Below, in pieces: positions 6,099 through 6,681 of a DNA stretch of 6,681 nt (its first letter is position 1; each line of letters begins with the position of its first letter). The stretch lies in NCBI GenBank assembly GCA_002402755.1, contig DHGK01000410.1, positions 7,126-13,806 on the forward strand, in the 5' to 3' direction. The stretch comes from Planctomycetes bacterium UBA4800 (GTDB taxonomy: Bacteria > Planctomycetota > UBA8108 > UBA8890 > UBA8898). The notes beneath the pieces are model-generated. The model did not search any database. It was given only the letters and a program-made list of their open reading frames with translations, and had not been told where the DNA came from. The position numbers were made by a program, and so were the translations under genes.

Positions 6099-6161
6099 AA
6101 GGTTGGAAGCAACCGCTTCGAGACGCGCGTGGATTCCGCGCGTCCGGCGTGCGACGCGCCG
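6099..6161. repeat. Cluster of three hairpins in the intergenic region
   Basis: Three inverted repeats follow the stop at 6083. GGTTG (6101-6105) pairs with CAACC (6110-6114) around GAAG. GACGCGCG (6122-6129) pairs perfectly with CGCGCGTC (6137-6144) around a 7-nt loop. CGGCG (6145-6149) pairs with CGCCG (6157-6161) around another 7-nt loop. None is followed by a T-run. They may end or protect the upstream transcript, but a standard rho-independent terminator cannot be claimed. Confidence 0.4.
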
Positions 6162-6185
6162 ACTGCCCAACCGCGGCGACTGATG

Positions 6186-6191
6186 TACAAT
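6186..6191 (+). promoter_or_regulatory. -10 element of the last gene
   Basis: TACAAT matches TATAAT at five of six bases and is followed by TGAG. ACAATTGAG (6187-6195) is identical to 2039-2047 in the promoter of the C1B peptidase gene. The -35 region (about 6162-6168) is a poor match, so an activator or a different sigma factor is possible. The predicted start near 6198 leaves a leader of about 39 nt. Confidence 0.5.
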
Positions 6192-6236
6192 TGAGGGAAA
6201 CCCGGTTGCATATGGGTCGCGAACACGGAGAACGAC

Positions 6237-6681
6237 ATGCGCGGCGAGAATACGCTCTTCATCGTGTGTGCGGCGGCGGCGGTCCTTCTGGCGTGCGGCC
6301 CGGCGGCGCCGGCCGCCGGCGCGGCCGAGATGGCGCCCGCGGCGGCGGACGCCATCGCCGCGGAGCTGCGCGTGGATGCGTACGCGCTCTGCGACATCGC
6401 ACTTCCCGATGACGAATTGCCCGCGGCGTTCAGCGTGACGGTGCCCCGCGAGGGCCGGATCGAGACGCTGGCCGTGACGCGGACTTCCGTGCGCGGGCGG
6501 CAGTTCCAGGTGCTCGCGCAGGTCGCGGGCGGCGCGTTCGTCGAGCTTCCGGCCCCGCCCGCGCGCACGTGCCGCGGCGCGGTCGAGGGCGCGCCGGGAA
6601 GCATCGTCGCGGCCTCGCTCCTCCCCCACGGACTCTCGGCCTGCGTGCTGCCGCGCGGCGGCGGGGGCTGGGCGGTCAGGC
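6237..6681 (+). CDS. Exported protein with M12-metallopeptidase-like propeptide (3' end outside window)
   Basis: The ATG at 6237 has GGAG (6227-6230) 6 nt upstream, and the frame stays open to the window end (148 residues). The N-terminus MRGENTLFIVCAAAAVLLAC followed by an Ala/Pro stretch is a Sec signal. LLAC at 17-20 could be a weak lipobox (Leu at -2 is not favoured), or signal peptidase I may cut near AAGAAE (27-31). Residues 65-148 resemble the propeptide of reprolysin/ADAM-type M12 metallopeptidases: a beta-rich region with VRGRQFQVLAQVAGG, then CRGAVEGAPGSIVAASLL and GLSACVLPRGGGGWAV. This matches the family pattern of G-x-V-x-G-x-P-x-S, a Ser-rich strand, GL and an aromatic near the end. 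The zinc motif HExxHxxGxxH would lie beyond the window, so peptidase activity is predicted, not seen. The gene has its own TACAAT promoter element. Confidence 0.68.
   Translation, partial: MRGENTLFIVCAAAAVLLACGPAAPAAGAAEMAPAAADAIAAELRVDAYALCDIALPDDELPAAFSVTVPREGRIETLAVTRTSVRGRQFQVLAQVAGGAFVELPAPPARTCRGAVEGAPGSIVAASLLPHGLSACVLPRGGGGWAVR

Noticed and set aside
5421..6629. A 402-codon reverse-strand open frame over the Rpn-like and last genes
   Set aside because: No domain, biased composition, and it covers two + strand genes with proper ribosome sites.
1..6681. tRNA, rRNA, CRISPR array, insertion sequence or transposase with terminal repeats
   Set aside because: No cloverleaf-like stretch, no regularly spaced repeats and no paired terminal inverted repeats or transposase core were seen by eye.

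Overview
This is a GC-rich bacterial window, probably chromosomal and probably from an uncultured member of the Planctomycetota/Lentisphaerota/Verrucomicrobiota group or a neighbouring phylum such as Hydrogenedentota. The phylum is an inference. It rests on three things together: a hydrazine-synthase-alpha-like diheme beta-propeller protein, a PL11 rhamnogalacturonan lyase, and several large exported enzymes with unrelated functions. Nothing in the sequence fixes the species.

Layout, all on the + strand. Positions 2-1447 hold the 3' part of an HzsA-like protein with two c-type haem motifs. Positions 1448-2095 have no intact gene of ordinary size. They do hold a strong-looking promoter (TTGGCG, 17 bp, TATACT) placed so that the transcript would begin at or beside an ATG at 1556. 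That ATG opens a 76-residue small protein broken by an apparent one-base insertion near 1638. Directly after its stop is a protein-like open tail ending at 1923, which looks like the end of a second decayed gene. A second promoter (TTGACG, 18 bp, CACAAT) then precedes a complete exported bleomycin-hydrolase-type (C1B) cysteine peptidase at 2096-3559. After a 66 bp gap comes a complete exported PL11 rhamnogalacturonan lyase at 3626-5461.

Positions 5462-6083 look like a degraded locus. An open frame without a good start runs into a perfectly spaced Shine-Dalgarno/ATG at 5802. The resulting 93-residue protein has the EGR-repeat tail typical of Rpn/PD-(D/E)XK transposase-nuclease-like proteins. 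Three hairpins follow at 6099-6161, then a TACAAT promoter element, then the start of another exported protein at 6237. Its visible part resembles the propeptide of M12-type zinc metallopeptidases, and it runs off the window.

The intact genes share a destination, the envelope or exterior, rather than a pathway: peptide trimming, pectin backbone cleavage, a haem protein and a probable secreted protease. They suit a heterotroph feeding on polysaccharide and protein. The window's most unusual content is in the two decayed small loci between these genes: a frameshifted, possibly leaderless small gene with a gene tail behind it, and an orphan Rpn-like C-terminal protein carrying its own strong internal translation start.
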